From: Ancylothrix sp. D3o | Lineage (GTDB): Bacteria > Cyanobacteriota > Cyanobacteriia > Cyanobacteriales > Oscillatoriaceae | Reading direction: 5' to 3' | DNA: 64,000 nucleotides | NCBI RefSeq assembly: GCF_025370775.1 | Contig: NZ_JAMXEX010000007.1 | Location: 172,191-236,190, forward strand | Shown here: positions 61,766 through 64,000 of the stretch, one piece after another | Layout of the letters: each line of letters starts with the position of its first letter | How positions within the stretch are numbered: position 1 is the first letter of the stretch | Notes under the pieces: model-generated | What the model was told of the DNA's origin: nothing | Database searches by the model: none | The model's input: only the letters and a program-made list of their open reading frames with translations | Program-made: the position numbers and the translations under genes

Positions 61766-63940
61766 ATGCAAAATATTCGGATAAGTGAGGCAAAAGAGCT
61801 TTTTAAAGAAGGCCGTAATTTGAAAAAAGAATGCCGATTTGATGAGGCTATAATTTGTTTCCGTCAAGCTTTGGAAATCGAACCAAATTATCCAGCTTGT
61901 TTGAATAATTTAGGGAATTTGTTACAGAAAAAAAGCGATTTTGATGGGGCAATTAGTTGTTTTAAAAACGCTATAAATATTGACCCTAATTTAGCGGTGG
62001 CTTTCTGTAATCTTGCTAGTGCGCTTTTGCAAATTGAGGATGTGGCCGGTGCAAAAGCAAATTATGAACAGGCTTTGCGTTTGAAGCCTGATTTTTTTAT
62101 CGCCCATCACAATTTAGGTAAGCTGTTTGTTAAGGAAGGCAATTTAGAAAATGCTGAAGTGTGCTTTAAAGAAGCACTGCGGCTGCAACCCAACTCAGCA
62201 GATGTCTATTTTGATTTGGGGAATTTACGACAACAGCAAAAACGCAGCCGCGAGGCTATTGAGTTTTACCGTTGCTGTGTTCGCCACCGGCCCGATCATG
62301 TTGAGGCTTATGCTAATTTAGGGGCGGCTTTACAAGCTCAAGGGGCTTTGGATTTAGCCAATTTTTGTTTACAGCGGGCCTTGACATTAGACCCCAATCA
62401 TGCTGTAGCCAATTTTAATCTAGGTTTGCTGTTGGAAACGCAGCACAAGCGTGAGGAGGCTTTGGCGAAGTATGAAAAGACGTTATCTTTGAAACCAGAG
62501 TGGACGCAGGTTTACTACAATTTGATGCGGTTGTGGTTAAGTTTGGGAAATTGGAACGATTATGAGGGGCGTGTTCAAGAACTGATTAGGCGGACTGAAG
62601 AGCATTTGAAAACTGAAAATGCAGCCGGTTTGACTCCGTTGATTTTAAGTTATTTTCGGGTGCCTTTGTCTTTGCATCGGGAGGTGGCTTCTCGGTGGGC
62701 GGCACAGGCTGTACGTTCGATTAGGGGGAGGGACGGGTTTAGAGAAGATATTTGTGAGAAACAGAGTTCTTTGGTGAACCCGCCCCTACGGATTGGTTAT
62801 ATTTCACCCGATTTTCGTAATCACCCGATGGGGATTTTGATTTATGAAATGTTTCAATTCCATGATCGGACAAAGTTTCAGGTTTATGCGTATACTTTAG
62901 TATCGGTGAGAGATGATTATACAATAACGATTGAGTGCGGCTGTGATGTATTTCGGGATATTTCGGAGATGTCTACGGAAGCTGCGGCGGCGCAAATTAA
63001 AGCAGATGAAATTGACATTTTAATTGATTTGGGAGGCTACACAACTCACACCCGCCCGGAGATTTTAGCCCTACAACCGGCCCCAATTCAATGCAGCTAT
63101 CTTGGATATCCTGATACAATGGGGGCAGATTTTATTTAATGTATAATCGCTGATCACTGGTTAGTGCCGCCCAATTTGGCAGAAAATTATACAGAAAAAG
63201 TTATTTATTTGCCGCACGGTTTTGTTAGCTCAAAATTAGCGATTTCTGAGGTGCCGGTGAGACGAGCAGATTTTAGTGTGCCAGAGTGTGCGTTTGTATT
63301 TTGCTGTTTTAATGCAGCTTATAAAATTGAGCCGGTGGTTTTTGCTGTTTGGATGAGGATTTTGCAGGCTGTGCCTGATAGTGTGCTGTGGCTGTTTGAC
63401 GACGAGTGTGCTACTTTTCGAGAAAATATGCGCCACCAGGCGGAAAGTTTAGGCGTGAGTGCAGATAGGTTTGTGTTTGCGGGCACTTTGCCTTTGGCTG
63501 AACATTTGCGCCGGTGTGCTTTGGCGGATTTGTTTTTGGATACGTTTGTGTATAATGCCGGTGCGACAGCGGTAGTGGCATTGAAAGCGGGGGTGCCGGT
63601 GTTGACGGTGCCGGGTGATACTTATGTGGCGCGGATGGGTGCAAGCGTTTGTGCGGCGGCTGGTTTGGAGGAGATGATTTGCAATAGTCTTGAAGAGTAC
63701 GAAAAGCGAGCTATTTATTTCGCTACGCATAGGGATGAATTGGCAGAAATTAGGCAAAAATTAGAGGCAAATTTGCAGACTGCACCTTTATTTGATACGG
63801 CGCTTTTTATCAAAAATTTAGAAGCTGCTTTGCTGGAAATTTTGCCAAAGCCGGTAAAGCCAACTATCGAAAAATTACCGAAAGTTTCTTTAGTGATGAC
63901 GGTTTATAATTCCGCGCTTTATTTAGGGCTTGCTGAATAA
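61766..63940 (+). pseudogene. TPR / GT41 O-GlcNAc-transferase-like gene with in-frame stop
   Basis: The frame opens at an ATG and encodes about eight TPR units (1-270), then the SPINDLY/OGT catalytic region: RIGYISPDFRNHPMG, LIDLGGYTTHTRPEI and CSYLGYPDTMGADFI. A TAA at 63137-63139 then stops it. The same frame continues without shift as IIADHWLVPPNLAENY, FNAAYKIEPVVFAVWMRIL, LADLFLDTFVYNAGATAVVAL and LTVPGDTYVARMGAS. A single CAA-to-TAA change would explain the stop. At the end, PKVSLVMTVYNSALYL is the first strand of a GT2 domain that breaks off after 15 residues. The family would transfer a sugar to Ser or Thr in the cytosol. I call it a pseudogene because the stop removes most of the catalytic core. 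Confidence 0.8.
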
Positions 63941-64000
63941 GTTAGGAAAAATCGCGCTCGCTCCGCCAGCCGTAGCCATCGCACTTGATGGGTGATTCAA
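63925..64000. other. Possible left end of an insertion sequence, at the window edge
   Basis: Similarity to a GT2 glycosyltransferase stops at about 63925, and the following GGGCTTGCTGAATAAG has the look of an IS terminus. Nothing further is in the window to test this. Confidence 0.3.

Noticed and set aside
1..64000. tRNA or rRNA genes
   Set aside because: I scanned the gaps for T-loop and anticodon-arm patterns and found none. A covariance-model search would be decisive.

Overview
This window is chromosomal DNA from a cyanobacterium, most likely a filamentous non-heterocystous (Oscillatoriales-type) lineage. The direct evidence is a beta-prime RNA polymerase subunit split into rpoC1 and rpoC2, a PAM68-type photosystem II assembly gene behind rpsO, a BicA-type bicarbonate transporter, a CrtD-type carotenoid desaturase, sucrose-phosphate phosphatase and 7-bp short tandem repeats. 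The genus is inference.

Layout. 1-10.8 kb: 3' end of tatD, then rpoB-rpoC1-rpoC2 with decayed or repeat-like DNA in both internal gaps. 11-12.6 kb: an InrS-type nickel sensor and a secreted repeat protein, converging on paired terminators. 12.7-22.9 kb: one 3380-residue secreted or surface protein with RTX, Pro-Asn hinge, cadherin-like, Ig-like and FG-GAP modules. 23.4-33.6 kb: metallo-hydrolase, aroC, crtD, an M16 peptidase, a WD40 protein, a GerMN protein, a second carotenoid-desaturase-like flavoprotein, a DUF2470 protein and a TPR protein. 33.9-47.3 kb: housekeeping and metabolic genes (glyS, murD, hemL, hisIE, spp, ruvA), a TauE/UreH-like membrane protein with a secreted partner, an MFS transporter and two TPR proteins. 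47.4-53.3 kb: bicA, rpsO-PAM68, an ATPase-less PilB-like protein and a putative HTH protein. 53.8-64 kb: a TIGR03032-like/GNAT fusion, a 1789-residue RTX/FG-GAP protein and a TPR/O-GlcNAc-transferase-like gene broken by an in-frame stop.

The last block reads as an export and modification locus: a giant RTX polypeptide flanked by two putative modifying proteins, a GNAT-containing enzyme and a GT41-type glycosyltransferase. The glycosyltransferase appears to have been lost by mutation. The two giant proteins share their building principle (RTX, low-complexity hinge, interrupted FG-GAP blocks) but lie 33 kb apart on opposite strands.

Window-wide signals: a highly iterated GCCGGY/RCCGGC hexamer, kilobase-scale switches between A/C-rich and G/T-rich top strand that ignore gene direction, and dispersed intergenic repeat families that in two places have re-copied the last codons of the preceding gene. 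I saw no tRNA, rRNA, CRISPR array or complete insertion sequence.
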